Both the position numbers and the translations under genes were made by a program. From the NCBI GenBank assembly GCA_014526335.1, contig JACTAT010000040.1:8205653-8269652 (forward strand): a DNA stretch of 64,000 nt. The letters run 5' to 3'. Source of the stretch: Chrysaora quinquecirrha (Eukaryota; Cnidaria; Scyphozoa; Semaeostomeae; Pelagiidae). The notes beneath the pieces were generated by a model that had not been told where the DNA came from, searched no databases, and saw only the letters and a list, made by a program, of their open reading frames with translations. Each line of letters begins with the position of its first letter. Within the stretch, counting starts at the first letter, position 1. This document shows positions 18,401 through 31,114 of this stretch, in pieces.

Positions 18401-21400
18401 TATTTTCTGATCAAATAAATTCAAATTAGGAAGAAAAATTTCTCCCCAAAAATCACGAAAATAGTAAGTCTATAGCCCAGGAAAATGGCCAAAAATAAGC
18501 GAAAATCAAGGGTTTTAAAAACGGGCTTTTTTATGCATAAATAAATGCGCAAACCCGCCAAAAAGCTCCTAAATAGCGCCTAGGGTTATATAAAGTATTT
18601 TCTGATCAAATAAATTCAAATTAGGAAGAAAAATTTCTCCCCAAAAATCACGAAAATAGTAAGTCTATAGCCCAGGAAAATGGCCAAAAATAAGCGAAAA
18701 TCAAGGGTTTTAAAACGGGCTTTTTATGCATAAATAAATGCGCAAACCCGCCAAAAAGCTCCTAAATAGCGCCTAGGGTTATATAAAGTATTTTCTGATC
18801 AAATAAATTCAAATTAGGAAGAAAAATTTCTCCCCAAAAATCACGAAAATAGTAAGTCTATAGCCCAGGAAAATGGCCAAAAATAAGCGAAAATCAAGGG
18901 TTTTAAAAACGGGCTTTTTTATGCATAAATAAATGCGCAAACCCGCCAAAAAGCTCCTAAATAGCGCCTAGGGTTATATAAAGTATTTTCTGATCAAATA
19001 AATTCAAATTAGGAAGAAAAATTTCTCCCCAAAAATCACGAAAATAGTAAGTCTATAGCCCAGGAAAATGGCCAAAAATAAGCGAAAATCAAGGGTTTTA
19101 AAACGGGCTTTTTTATGCATAAATAAATGCGCAAACCCGCCAAAAAGCTCCTAAATAGCGCCTAGGGTTATATAAAGTATTTTCTGATCAAATAAATTCA
19201 AATTAGGAAGAAAAATTTCTCCCCAAAAATCACGAAAATAGTAAGTCTATAGCCCAGGAAAATGGCCAAAAATAAGCGAAAATCAAGGGTTTTAAAAACG
19301 GGCTTTTTTATGCATAAATAAATGCGCAAACCCGCCAAAAAGCTCCTAAATAGCGCCTAGGGTTATATAAAGTATTTTCTGATCAAATAAATTCAAATTA
19401 GGAAGAAAAATTTCTCCCCAAAAAATCACGAAAATAGTAAGTCTATAGCCCAGGAAAATGGCCAAAAATAAGCGAAAATCAAGGGTTTTAAAACGGGCTT
19501 TTTATGCATAAATAAATGCGCAAACCCGCCAAAAAGCTCCTAAATAGCGCCTAGGGTTATATAAAGTATTTTCTGATCAAATAAATTCAAATTAGGAAGA
19601 AAAATTTCTCCCCAAAAATCACGAAAATAGTAAGTCTATAGCCCAGGAAAATGGCCAAAAATAAGCGAAAATCAAGGGTTTTAAAAACGGGCTTTTTTAT
19701 GCATAAATAAATGCGCAAACCCGCCAAAAAGCTCCTAAATAGCGCCTAGGGTTATATAAAGTATTTTCTGATCAAATAAATTCAAATTAGGAAGAAAAAT
19801 TTCTCCCCAAAAATCACGAAAATAGTAAGTCTATAGCCCAGGAAAATGGCCAAAAATAAGCGAAAATCAAGGGTTTTAAAACGGGCTTTTTATGCATAAA
19901 TAAATGCGCAAACCCGCCAAAAAGCTCCTAAATAGCGCCTAGGGTTATATAAAGTATTTTCTGATCAAATAAATTCAAATTAGGAAGAAAAATTTCTCCC
20001 CAAAAATCACGAAAATAGTAAGTCTATAGCCCAGGAAAATGGCCAAAAATAAGCGAAAATCAAGGGTTTGAAAACGGGCTTTTTTATGCATAAATAAATG
20101 CGCAAACCCGCCAAAAAGCTCCTAAATAGCGCCTAGGGTTATATAAAGTATTTTCTGATCAAATAAATTCAAATTAGGAAGAAAAATTTCTCCCCAAAAA
20201 TCACGAAAATAGTAAGTCTATAGCCCAGGAAAATGGCCAAAAATAAGCGAAAATCAAGGGTTTTAAAAACGGGCTTTTTTATGCATAAATAAATGCGCAA
20301 ACCCGCCAAAAAGCTCCTAAATAGCGCCTAGGGTTATATAAAGTATTTTCTGATCAAATAAATTCAAATTAGGAAGAAAAATTTCTCCCCAAAAATCACG
20401 AAAATAGTAAGTCTATAGCCCAGGAAAATGGCCAAAAATAAGCGAAAATCAAGGGTTTTAAAAACGGGCTTTTTTATGCATAAATAAATGCGCAAACCCG
20501 CCAAAAAGCTCCTAAATAGCGCCTAGGGTTATATAAAGTATTTTCTGATCAAATAAATTCAAATTAGGAAGAAAAATTTCTCCCCAAAAATCACGAAAAT
20601 AGTAAGTCTATAGCCCAGGAAAATGGCCAAAAATAAGCGAAAATCAAGGGTTTTAAAAACGGGCTTTTTTATGCATAAATAAATGCGCAAACCCGCCAAA
20701 AAGCTCCTAAATAGCGCCTAGGGTTATATAAAGTATTTTCTGATCAAATAAATTCAAATTAGGAAGAAAAATTTCTCCCCAAAAATCACGAAAATAGTAA
20801 GTCTATAGCCCAGGAAAATGGCCAAAAATAAGCGAAAATCAAGGGTTTTAAAAACGGGCTTTTTATGCATAAATAAATGCTTAAACCCGCCAAAAAGCTC
20901 CTAAATAGCGCCTAGGGTTATATAAAGTATTTTCTGATCAAATAAATTCAAATTAGGAAGAAAAATTTCTCCCCAAAAAATCACGAAAATAGTAAGTCTA
21001 TAGCCCAGGAAAATGGCCAAAAATAAGCGAAAATCAAGGGTTTTAAAGACGGGCTTTTTATGCATAAATAAATGCGCAAACCCGCCAAAAAGCTCCTAAA
21101 TAGCGCCTAGGGTTATATAAAGTATTTTCTGATCAAATAAATTCAAATTAGGAAGAAAAATTTCTCCCCAAAAAATCACGAAAATAGTAAGTCTATAGCC
21201 CAGGAAAATGGCCAAAAATAAGCGAAAATCAAGGGTTTAAAAACGGGCTTTTTTATGCATAAATAAATGCGCAAACCCGCCAAAAAGCTCCTAAATAGCG
21301 CCTAGGGTTATATGAAGTATTTTCTGATCAAATAAATTCAAATTAGGAAGAAAAATTTCTCCCCAAAAATCACGAAAATAGTAAGTCTATAGCCCAGGAA

Positions 21401-24400
21401 AATGGCCAAAAATAAGCGAAAATCAAGGGTTTAAAAACGGGCTTTTTATGCATAAATAAATGCGCAAACCCGCCAAAAAGCTCCTAAATAGCGCCTAGGG
21501 TTATATAAAGTATTTTCTGATCAAATAAATTCAAATTAGGAAGAAAAATTTCTCCCCAAAAATCACGAAAATAGTAAGTCTATAGCCCAGGAAAATGGCC
21601 AAAAATAAGCGAAAATCAAGGGTTTTAAAAACGGGCTTTTTTATGCATAAATAAATGCGCAAACCCGCCAAAAAGCTCCTAAATAGCGCCTAGGGTTATA
21701 TAAAGTATTTTCTGATCAAATAAATTCAAATTAGGAAGAAAAATTTCTCCCCAAAAATCACGAAAATAGTAAGTCTATAGCCCAGGAAAATGGCCAAAAA
21801 TAAGCGAAAATCAAGGGTTTTAAAACGGGCTTTTTATGCATAAATAAATGCGCAAACCCGCCAAAAAGCTCCTAAATAGCGCCTAGGGTTATATAAAGTA
21901 TTTTCTGATCAAATAAATTCAAATTAGGAAGAAAAATTTCTCCCCAAAAATCACGAAAATAGTAAGTCTATAGCCCAGGAAAATGGCCAAAAATAAGCGA
22001 AAATCAAGGGTTTTAAAACGGGCTTTTTATGCATAAATAAATGCGCAAACCCGCCAAAAAGCTCCTAAATAGCGCCTAGGGTTATATAAAGTATTTTCTG
22101 ATCAAATAAATTCAAATTAGGAAGAAAAATTTCTCCCCAAAAATCACGAAAATAGTAAGTCTATAGCCCAGGAAAATGGCCAAAAATAAGCGAAAATCAA
22201 GGGTTTTAAAAACGGGCTTTTTTATGCATAAATAAATGCGCAAACCCGCCAAAAAGCTCCTAAATAGCGCCTAGGGTTATATAAAGTATTTTCTGATCAA
22301 ATAAATTCAAATTAGGAAGAAAAATTTCTCCCCAAAAAATCACGAAAATAGTAAGTCTATAGCCCAGGAAAATGGCCAAAAATAAGCGAAAATCAAGGGT
22401 TTTAAAACGGGCTTTTTATGCATAAATAAATGCGCAAACCCGCCAAAAAGCTCCTAAATAGCGCCTAGGGTTATATAAAGTATTTTCTGATCAAATAAAT
22501 TCAAATTAGGAAGAAAAATTTCTCCCCAAAAATCACGAAAATAGTAAGTCTATAGCCCAGGAAAATGGCCAAAAATAAGCGAAAATCAAGGGTTTTAAAA
22601 ACGGGCTTTTTTATGCATAAATAAATGCGCAAACCCGCCAAAAAGCTCCTAAATAGCGCCTAGGGTTATATAAAGTATTTTCTGATCAAATAAATTCAAA
22701 TTAGGAAGAAAAATTTCTCCCCAAAAATCACGAAAATAGTAAGTCTATAGCCCAGGAAAATGGCCAAAAATAAGCGAAAATCAAGGGTTTTAAAAACGGG
22801 CTTTTTTATGCATAAATAAATGCGCAAACCCGCCAAAAAGCTCCTAAATAGCGCCTAGGGTTATATAAAGTATTTTCTGATCAAATAAATTCAAATTAGG
22901 AAGAAAAATTTCTCCCCAAAAAATCACGAAAATAGTAAGTCTATAGCCCAGGAAAATGGCCAAAAATAAGCGAAAATCAAGGGTTTTAAAACGGGCTTTT
23001 TATGCATAAATAAATGCGCAAACCCGCCAAAAAGCTCCTAAATAGCGCCTAGGGTTATATAAAGTATTTTCTGATCAAATAAATTCAAATTAGGAAGAAA
23101 AATTTCTCCCCAAAAATCACGAAAATAGTAAGTCTATAGCCCAGGAAAATGGCCAAAAATAAGCGAAAATCAAGGGTTTTAAAACGGGCTTTTTTATGCA
23201 TAAATAAATGCGCAAACCCGCCAAAAAGCTCCTAAATAGCGCCTAGGGTTATATAAAGTATTTTCTGATCAAATAAATTCAAATTAGGAAGAAAAATTTC
23301 TCCCCAAAAATCACGAAAATAGTAAGTCTATAGCCCAGGAAAATGGCCAAAAATAAGCGAAAATCAAGGGTTTTAAAAACGGGCTTTTTATGCATAAATA
23401 AATGCGCAAACCCGCCAAAAGCTCCTAAATAGCGCCTAGGGTTATATAAAGTATTTTCTGATCAAATAAATTCAAATTAGGAAGAAAAATTTCTCCCCAA
23501 AAAATCACGAAAATAGTAAGTCTATAGCCCAGGAAAATGGCCAAAAATAAGCGAAAATCAGGGGTTTGAAAACGGGCTTTTTATGCATAAATAAATGCGC
23601 AAACCCGCCAAAAAGCTCCTAAATAGCGCCTAGGGTTATATAAAGTATTTTCTGATCAAATAAATTCAAATTAGGAAGAAAAATTTCTCCCCAAAAATCA
23701 CGAAAATAGTAAGTCTATAGCCCAGGAAAATGGCCAAAAATAAGCGAAAATCAAGGGTTTTAAAAACGGGCTTTTTTATGCATAAATAAATGCGCAAACC
23801 CGCCAAAAAGCTCCTAAATAGCGCCTAGGGTTATATAAAGTATTTTCTGATCAAATAAATTCAAATTAGGAAGAAAAATTTCTCCCCAAAAAATCACGAA
23901 AATAGTAAGTCTATAGCCCAGGAAAATGGCCAAAAATAAGCGAAAATCAAGGGTTTTAAAACGGGCTTTTTATGCATAAATAAATGCGCAAACCCGCCAA
24001 AAAGCTCCTAAATAGCGCCTAGGGTTATATAAAGTATTTTCTGATCAAATAAATTCAAATTAGGAAGAAAAATTTCTCCCCAAAAATCACGAAAATAGTA
24101 AGTCTATAGCCCAGGAAAATGGCCAAAAATAAGCGAAAATCAAGGGTTTTAAAAACGGGCTTTTTTATGCATAAATAAATGCGCAAACCCGCCAAAAAGC
24201 TCCTAAATAGCGCCTAGGGTTATATAAAGTATTTTCTGATCAAATAAATTCAAATTAGGAAGAAAAATTTCTCCCCAAAAAATCACGAAAATAGTAAGTC
24301 TATAGCCCAGGAAAATGGCCAAAAATAAGCGAAAATCAAGGGTTTTAAAACGGGCTTTTTTATGCATAAATAAATGCGCAAACCCGCCAAAAAGCTCCTA

Positions 24401-25668
24401 AATAGCGCCTAGGGTTATATAAAGTATTTTCTGATCAAATAAATTCAAATTAGGAAGAAAAATTTCTCCCCAAAAATCACGAAAATAGTAAGTCTATAGC
24501 CCAGGAAAATGGCCAAAAATAAGCGAAAATCAAGGGTTTTAAAAACGGGCTTTTTTATGCATAAATAAATGCGCAAACCCGCCAAAAAGCTCCTAAATAG
24601 CGCCTAGGGTTATATAAAGTATTTTCTGATCAAATAAATTCAAATTAGGAAGAAAAATTTCTCCCCAAAAATCACGAAAATAGTAAGTCTATAGCCCAGG
24701 AAAATGGCCAAAAATAAGCGAAAATCAAGGGTTTTAAAACGGGCTTTTTATGCATAAATAAATGCGCAAACCCGCCAAAAAGCTCCTAAATAGCGCCTAG
24801 GGTTATATAAAGTATTTTCTGATCAAATAAATTCAAATTAGGAAGAAAAATTTCTCCCCAAAAATCACGAAAATAGTAAGTCTATAGCCCAGGAAAATGG
24901 CCAAAAATAAGCGAAAATCAAGGGTTTTAAAACGGGCTTTTTATGCATAAATAAATGCGCAAACCCGCCAAAAAGCTCCTAAATAGCGCCTAGGGTTATA
25001 TAAAGTATTTTCTGATCAAATAAATTCAAATTAGGAAGAAAAATTTCTCCCCAAAAATCACGAAAATAGTAAGTCTATAGCCCAGGAAAATGGCCAAAAA
25101 TAAGCGAAAATCAAGGGTTTTAAAACGGGCTTTTTATGCATAAATAAATGCAAACCCGCCCAAAAAGCTCCTAAATAGCGCCTAGGGTTATATAAAGTAT
25201 TTTCTGATCAAATAAATTCAAATTAGGAAGAAAAATTTCTCCCCAAAAAATCACGAAAATAGTAAGTCTATAGCCCAGGAAAATGGCCAAAAATAAGCGA
25301 AAATCAAGGGTTTTAAAACGGGCTTTTTTATGCATAAATAAATGCGCAAACCCGCCAAAAAGCTCCTAAATAGCGCCTAGGGTTATATAAAGTATTTTCT
25401 GATCAAATAAATTCAAATTAGGAAGAAAAATTTCTCCCCAAAAATCACGAAAATAGTAAGTCTATAGCCCAGGAAAATGGCCAAAAATAAGCGAAAATCA
25501 AGGGTTTTAAAAACGGGCTTTTTTATGCATAAATAAATGCGCAAACCCGCCAAAAAGCTCCTAAATAGCGCCTAGGGTTATATAAAGTATTTTCTGATCA
25601 AATAAATTCAAATTAGGAAGAAAAATTTCTCCCCAAAAAATCACGAAAATAGTAAGTCTATAGCCCAG
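15482..25668 (+). repeat. Satellite array 1, unit about 195 bp, roughly 52 copies
   Basis: Successive copies of the landmark AGCGCCTAGGGTTATATAAA occur at 195-bp steps (AGGGTT at 15661, 15856, 16051, 16246, 16441). The first monomer is diverged (CAGGGGTTTTGAAAACAGGC) and merges with the 3-kb module; inner monomers are almost identical. Variation is mostly the length of A/T/C runs at three sites. Each monomer has two related sub-blocks, CCCCAAAAATCACGAAAATA and GGCCAAAAATAAGCGAAAAT, and an AT-rich TTATGCATAA palindrome. No coding frame is kept. The array is cut by an assembly gap, so its true length is unknown. Confidence 0.97.
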
Positions 25669-26168
25669 NNNNNNNNNNNNNNNNNNNNNNNNNNNNNNNN
25701 NNNNNNNNNNNNNNNNNNNNNNNNNNNNNNNNNNNNNNNNNNNNNNNNNNNNNNNNNNNNNNNNNNNNNNNNNNNNNNNNNNNNNNNNNNNNNNNNNNNN
25801 NNNNNNNNNNNNNNNNNNNNNNNNNNNNNNNNNNNNNNNNNNNNNNNNNNNNNNNNNNNNNNNNNNNNNNNNNNNNNNNNNNNNNNNNNNNNNNNNNNNN
25901 NNNNNNNNNNNNNNNNNNNNNNNNNNNNNNNNNNNNNNNNNNNNNNNNNNNNNNNNNNNNNNNNNNNNNNNNNNNNNNNNNNNNNNNNNNNNNNNNNNNN
26001 NNNNNNNNNNNNNNNNNNNNNNNNNNNNNNNNNNNNNNNNNNNNNNNNNNNNNNNNNNNNNNNNNNNNNNNNNNNNNNNNNNNNNNNNNNNNNNNNNNNN
26101 NNNNNNNNNNNNNNNNNNNNNNNNNNNNNNNNNNNNNNNNNNNNNNNNNNNNNNNNNNNNNNNNNNNN
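25669..26168. other. Assembly gap of exactly 500 N
   Basis: Five hundred N follow directly on a partial satellite monomer (the sequence stops inside the GCCCAGGAAAATGG block). A round length suggests a placeholder, so the satellite is probably longer. The missing 5' exons of the SLC22 gene may lie here. Confidence 0.95.
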
Positions 26169-26192
26169 TTTTTCCGCCGTTTCTCGCAATTA
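26169..26192 (+). mobile_element. Right end of a Penelope/MITE-family repeat cut by the gap
   Basis: The first bases after the gap, TTCCGCCGTTTCTCGCAATT, match the conserved right end of the repeat family also seen at 29800-29840, 35562-35579 and 41440-41461. The rest of the copy is lost in the gap. Confidence 0.5.
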
Positions 26193-26269
26193 TAAGAATC
26201 TCTTTGTAAGAATCTCTTTATTGCACTCCACTACAAGTGGTCTGCGCCTGATGAAACAAAGTGGAGAGC

Positions 26270-26460
26270 GAAGCTTCCATACCACTTGTTGATGTTGTAT
26301 TGCCATTCTATCCTTGGTCTACCATGACGGTCGCAGCCTTCAAATGATCCAAAGATGAAGTTTTTGAGAAGCCACGAGTCGTCCATTCAACAGACGTGGC
26401 CCGTGGCCGAAGAACTCCAACTTCTTTTTAACAAGGCCTCAGCAATGGAAAATTTTTGCC
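26270..26460 (-). mobile_element. LINE C-terminal relic
   Basis: Read on the minus strand with one frameshift, this gives KKLEFFGHG near 26430, then LFGSFEGCDRHGRPRIEWQY and NINKWYG. The pattern FGH ... G.R..GRP...W...I..W.G is typical of the C-terminal end of non-LTR retrotransposon polyproteins of the CR1/L2/RTE type. Only the tail remains, and it is broken. Confidence 0.6.
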
Positions 26461-26603
26461 AAAGTAACTTCTAACTCCAGTGCGCAAAACACGTTCTATT
26501 TTCTCTTGTTTCTGCCACAATAAAAAAGGTTCTTCCTTTAAATGTAAATTCATTTTGCCATTTTATTTTCTTGATAATTTATTTTTGTTTCTTTTTTCAT
26601 CAG

Positions 26604-29600
26604 ATTAGTACCTGAATCACCACGATGGAGCTTAACTCATAAAAAATTTGATAAACATGCGAACTTTTTCAGAAAGGCTTTAAAGTTTAACAGGATAAAA
26701 GGAAAACCTCAAGATGAAATCGAAGATTATCTTGCAGAAAATCAAGCATTGTCAACAACAGCAACAACAAAACGAAAACATTATACCGTTGTAGATGTAT
26801 TTCGTACTCCAAAGTTAAGAAAACGATCCCTGATTTGCATTTATTTATGGTGAGTGATTGAAGTATCGTTATGATCGTGCCATTTGATTTTACTAATCTC
26901 TGTAATCATGAGATCATTGCCGACCAATCGTTGTATCGCAACTGCGTACTCATAAGAGTCAGAGATGGACTCAACTCCCCTTACGTTAAACGCATTTGCC
27001 TTCCAGTTGAAATTCAAGCTCGTTTATTAGCCCGTATGTTTGTCTCTTTACAACAAGAATGTGGCTAATGAGGAGTTATTATTATTTTCTCTCACTTGCA
27101 ACATCCGCTGATACAATTTTCCTTCCAGTTCTAACCCTTTCCTCGTACATAAGCCACCGGATTATAAACCCAACATAGATTTTGGTTGAATTACTTTTAG
27201 CCCAGGGGTCATTTTCGGAATTTTACGTCAAAGATTCTTGATGATCTTCCGATACATTTTGCAGTAATTTTGCGTTTGTCAGCGTCTTTATGGAAAGTAA
27301 GCTTTATTGAGCATTATTTTCAGCTGGGGACGTAGCCTTATATGTAAGTTACTTTTTGAAATTACTAAAATATTTTCTATTAATTCAAGGTTTACAGCAG
27401 GCATTTCATTCTATACATTAGTGCTGAATATGCGAACTTTGAATGACAATCCGTTCTTAGCCATTCTAATTGGAGCTTCGACAGATCTGCCGTCTTTTCT
27501 ACTTGGATTTCTTTATGTACCAAGGTAAATTTTCTCTGTATGACATCTTCCTTTGTAACTAACATCAGCAACTAATCTACTAAATAACTAAGAAACTAAC
27601 TGCCTACTAACCTGTCTACCATGACTTTTTTGGCTAGCCCTCTTGGGTTCACTACACGCTTTTTTATAAAGAACCTGGATCAAGGCCTAGTTCTTATAAT
27701 TCCTTATTTTTAGAACTCTTTTGAGACAATTGTAGTTCCGAAAATTCCTTAATAGTTCCCCTTAATTTTAACTCACATACACTGTCCCCACTGTCATGAC
27801 TACTATACAGAGACACTAGCATGTAAGCAAAGCTCGAGACTACTCAAGGAAAGATTTGACACATGCGTAACGTACAATTTATGTGATGTTCGACTACCAA
27901 CCTCGTCCTCAGCCCCCAAATCGAATTTTCTCGAATCTCAACCGTCAAATCGATTTTGGCCCTGGTACCGGCCACAAAATCTGCCAAAATACTGGCAATT
28001 TTGGCCTAGGCATAAAAACAAGATGTAGATTCCGAAAGCAGATGTTCTTAGAAAAGAAATGCAAAGAATTTCATTGATAACTGTAAGGCAAGATACAATA
28101 TCTCATGTGGCATCATTTTTTGGTTTTTATAGATGCTTTTTACGTAGTTTTCGGCCTATTTTGGTGTGAAATTTTGAAGAAACTGTGACGTCACTTAAAA
28201 TTTCTATTGTTTGAACAGCCAATCAAATTGCGAATAGACAAGGCCGATACCAGGGTCGAATATGGACAGCGGAGTTTCACGTAGACGCCTATTCACCCTG
28301 GAGACGAGGTTGGTTCGACTACAAATGAATAGAAACGGCTTACCAACTCCTGATTGTTTGCAGTGATAAAAATATTCAATATTCAAGTTCTTTAAATTCT
28401 CTGGACCTCTACATGTAGGTTCCTTATAAAGTGGTTCTTTAAAAAAAACGTGTATGTGATTTGGGCCTTTTACGATGACTAAAACGCCAGAATTACTGTT
28501 TCATCTTCTCTAAGGGAATGCCAGCCTCACCTTGGGTTTCCATTTTGACGTATTTACTAAGAGTACACGAACGATACTTAGCAAAGAATCGATGATATAA
28601 GTGACGTCACCGTTGGTTAGTAATATTAATTTATGTGAATAAGCATCAAATTGGCAAAATGAACTTGCATTTGCACTGAAAATTTGGTATTCCGCCAACG
28701 AGATTTTACAAAAAGATAACTCGCTAAGTAACTTTCTAACTGTTCTCTTTTTATAGATTGGGCAAAAGGAGATCATTGTTACTTCTAATGATGTTTGGTG
28801 GTATATGCTGTTTAACATACGCCATGTATAGTTCCATAGGTAAGATATTCAAATTAATGTTGTCATAAGATCATAATTTCACATCAGTAGTTAGTCTTTG
28901 GCACAGTGGCACAGAAGGAATTAAAGGAGAGGTCCAAGTATGGATCCTTGGGGAACACCACAATAGATCGGATTTGATGATGATAAAGTTCCTTTATAGC
29001 GCACTCGTTGGTGCCGGCCGAACAGGTAGCTGGCCAGCCAATTCTATGCTAAACCGTTGAGGCCAAATTTTGGTAACTTGTTGATGATGGTAGAATGCCT
29101 TATAGTATCGAAGGTCTTGCTAAGATCTACAAAGATTGCGCCAGTGAATTCTCCTCGGTCCGTGGAACGTCTTATCTTGTCGCAGAATAGGCCGCTGCAA
29201 GTTCTGTTGACCTTTTACTTCAATAACCAAATTGATTGGCAGCTAGCAGATGGATATTGTTGTTTTGTCAGTTGTACTCTCTCCGTCTACTTTTTGCCAT
29301 TGTGTTCGATCTACTGTTGGTGGGTAAAATCACTTTGATTATCTTCCAAAAGCGATCAGGATTATTTGCACTTCATTGACACTTTTCCTTTTACTGTAGT
29401 TATTTTGCTGATTGGAAAGTCTTTTGTGTCTGCCTCGTTTGGTGTTGTGTTTATTTACCTTCCTGAAGTTTACCCAACTGTTGTCAGGTTAGTCTTTATT
29501 GGTATATTTCATTAAATCATTGGTCTGGTATTCAAGAAACCGCATGTTGCTCGTATTAATTTGTTGTAGTTGTTGCAGAAAACAAACTATGTGACGGGCA

Positions 29601-31114
29601 CGTCGACTAATTGGTTTCAGTCATTGAATCAACTTGGTCAACTTTGAAATTGCGAGAACAGTTGGATTATCTTAAGACATACTTAAAAAGCTTTTTTTCT
29701 CTGATACACGTCACAATATAAACGTCAAGAACAAACTGAAAAAGTTGAGTAAGGCGGATACTCTGAGGAGTGGCAGGCGAAAATAGCACTTTAGTATGTC
29801 CAGAAATGCTTCCGCTGTTTCTTGCAATTTTGCAATTTTGTACCACTCAAAGACTAATAAAACTTTGGTTGTATCCAAGCTTGATAGACCCTGAAAAGAA
29901 CTAGAGAAATGTTTACCATATTGGCGATAATTGGTTCGTACTATAGCTTTCGTTCGAGGGACCCGGAATTTAGGTGGTTACTTAGGGACGTTCGTTACAT
30001 CTTAGTTAAAATACGCTTCAATTATAGTTTATACCAGTGTCCTTGTTGTTAGGGTCATGAAGCTATTGAAGGTTCCCGTCATTCGGGTCTTTTTGGTTCT
30101 TGGCTTTATGAACTCCATCTGCAACCCTAACAACTGCAATTACTCAGTATGAACCAGGTTTTAATTTGACCGTTTTCTTTGTATATAGCAATCTCATTTA
30201 GATTTCTCCATTCCTTTTTAGAAATATTGGTGTTGGAACTCTAAGTGTATTTTCTCGTTTTGGAAGCACACTTGCACCACAAGTTGTTCTTCTTGTAAGT
30301 TTGAGTTGCTTTATATGTGGTATCTTATAAAGTATCTGATAAAATGTATGCAACTAGTGGAGCAAATGGAGTAAGGGGTTTCAAATACATTCCGCAATGT
30401 TTGGGAGAGCATTGGTCTTTTTTAAAAAGGAGCAGAAGAAACAGTTCTTATAGAAATATTTTAATATTGCCTTTATTATTGAAATAACAGTGAGCCTCAT
30501 AACTTAAAAGGGTAAGCATAAGCATCGAAGGGTAAAATCCTGTTCTTGGAACAAAATTACCTGTGGTACACCACGAATGATTATAACAGGTTATTTTTAG
30601 ATCAGCGTGCACATATGCACAATAGATCAATCTAAACAGTGCCATTTTTCGCGCAAGGCACTTTCAAGCATACTCTCAAAAAGAACCACGCTGTTATCAA
30701 AGTGAAACTGGCCCATCTGTGTAAACACAAGGCATAAAATTTATCGGTTTTTAACGTATCTATTAGAAATTAAGTAGGAATGAACCCATATGGGACGAAA
30801 GCTCAAAATAGCAATGTCTAAATGCCATTATACTAAGTTTAAAAAGGATTTAATAATTCTTTGATTGTTACCAAGATTTTTATCAATAAATATTTCGTTT
30901 TTAGGGACTTTACACGTCAAAAAATGTCCCTGTAATTATCGTTGGATGCCTATCGTTATTGGCTGGAGTCTTGTCAATTTTCGCACCAGAAACTAAAGGA
31001 AAAGAACTGCCTAATACAATTGAAGAAATCGAACGAAAACATTGCAAAGTAATCAAAGACATTGCTAACGAACCCCTTTCTTCACAAGATGAACAAAACA
31101 CATCACTTATGTAA
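26604..31114 (+). CDS. SLC22-type organic ion transporter, C-terminal half only
   Basis: Major facilitator of the organic cation/anion/carnitine transporter family, expected in the plasma membrane. Seven exons join in phase: 26604-26849, 27324-27343 (20 bp), 27398-27524, 28757-28839, 29400-29487, 30222-30294 and 30905-31114, ending in TAA. They encode 281 residues. Signatures are LVPESPRWSLTHK between membrane segments 6 and 7, YLCWGRSLIYSGISF (segment 7), RLGKRRSLLLMMFGGICC (segment 9 region), GKSFVSASFGVVFIYLPEVY, PTVVRNIGVGTLSVFSRFGS and FAPETKGKELPNTIEE. The family is about 550 residues long, so segments 1-6 are missing. Upstream are a LINE relic, the gap and the satellite. The gene is either split by the satellite, with exons in the gap, or a truncated copy. 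Its downstream exons show no damage. Confidence 0.88.
28909..29215 (-). mobile_element. LINE reverse transcriptase fragment (CR1/jockey-like)
   Basis: In the SLC22 intron between 28839 and 29400. On the minus strand it reads STDRGEFTGAIFVDLSKTFD, then LPKFGLNGLA, a stop, NWLASYLFGRHQ and GVPQGSILGPLL before another stop. FVDLSK.FDT and GVPQGSILGPLL are reverse-transcriptase motifs of non-LTR retrotransposons. The frame is continuous apart from the stops, so this is a fairly young 5'- and 3'-truncated relic. It is unrelated to the transporter. Confidence 0.85.
29645..29860 (+). mobile_element. Small inverted-repeat element with hammerhead-like core
   Basis: The left end (GAAATTGCGAGAACAG ... 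AAGACATACTTAAAAAGC) and right end (AGTATGTCCAGAAATG ... CCGCTGTTTCTTGCAATTTT) are imperfect inverted repeats of each other. The inner part contains CTGAGGA-GTGGCAGGC-GAAA followed by AGTATG, as in the Penelope-like element at 33836-35579. It lies in the SLC22 intron between 29487 and 30222. Confidence 0.65.
29758..29798 (+). ncRNA. Hammerhead-ribozyme-like motif, copy in SLC22 intron
   Basis: ATACT + CTGAGGA + short stem-loop GTGGCAGGC + GAAA + AT-rich palindrome-like stretch + AGTATG. The outer ATACT/AGTAT pair closes helix I directly next to the core, as in type I hammerheads. Helix II is very short and includes a G-U pair. Activity is not shown. Confidence 0.4.

Noticed and set aside
15482..25668. 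CRISPR-like regular array
   Set aside because: Monomers are directly adjacent and about 195 bp long with no unique spacers; the setting is an intron-bearing animal genome. It is a satellite.
25641..26189. Open frame across the gap
   Set aside because: It consists almost wholly of unknown residues from the N run and has no real sequence.
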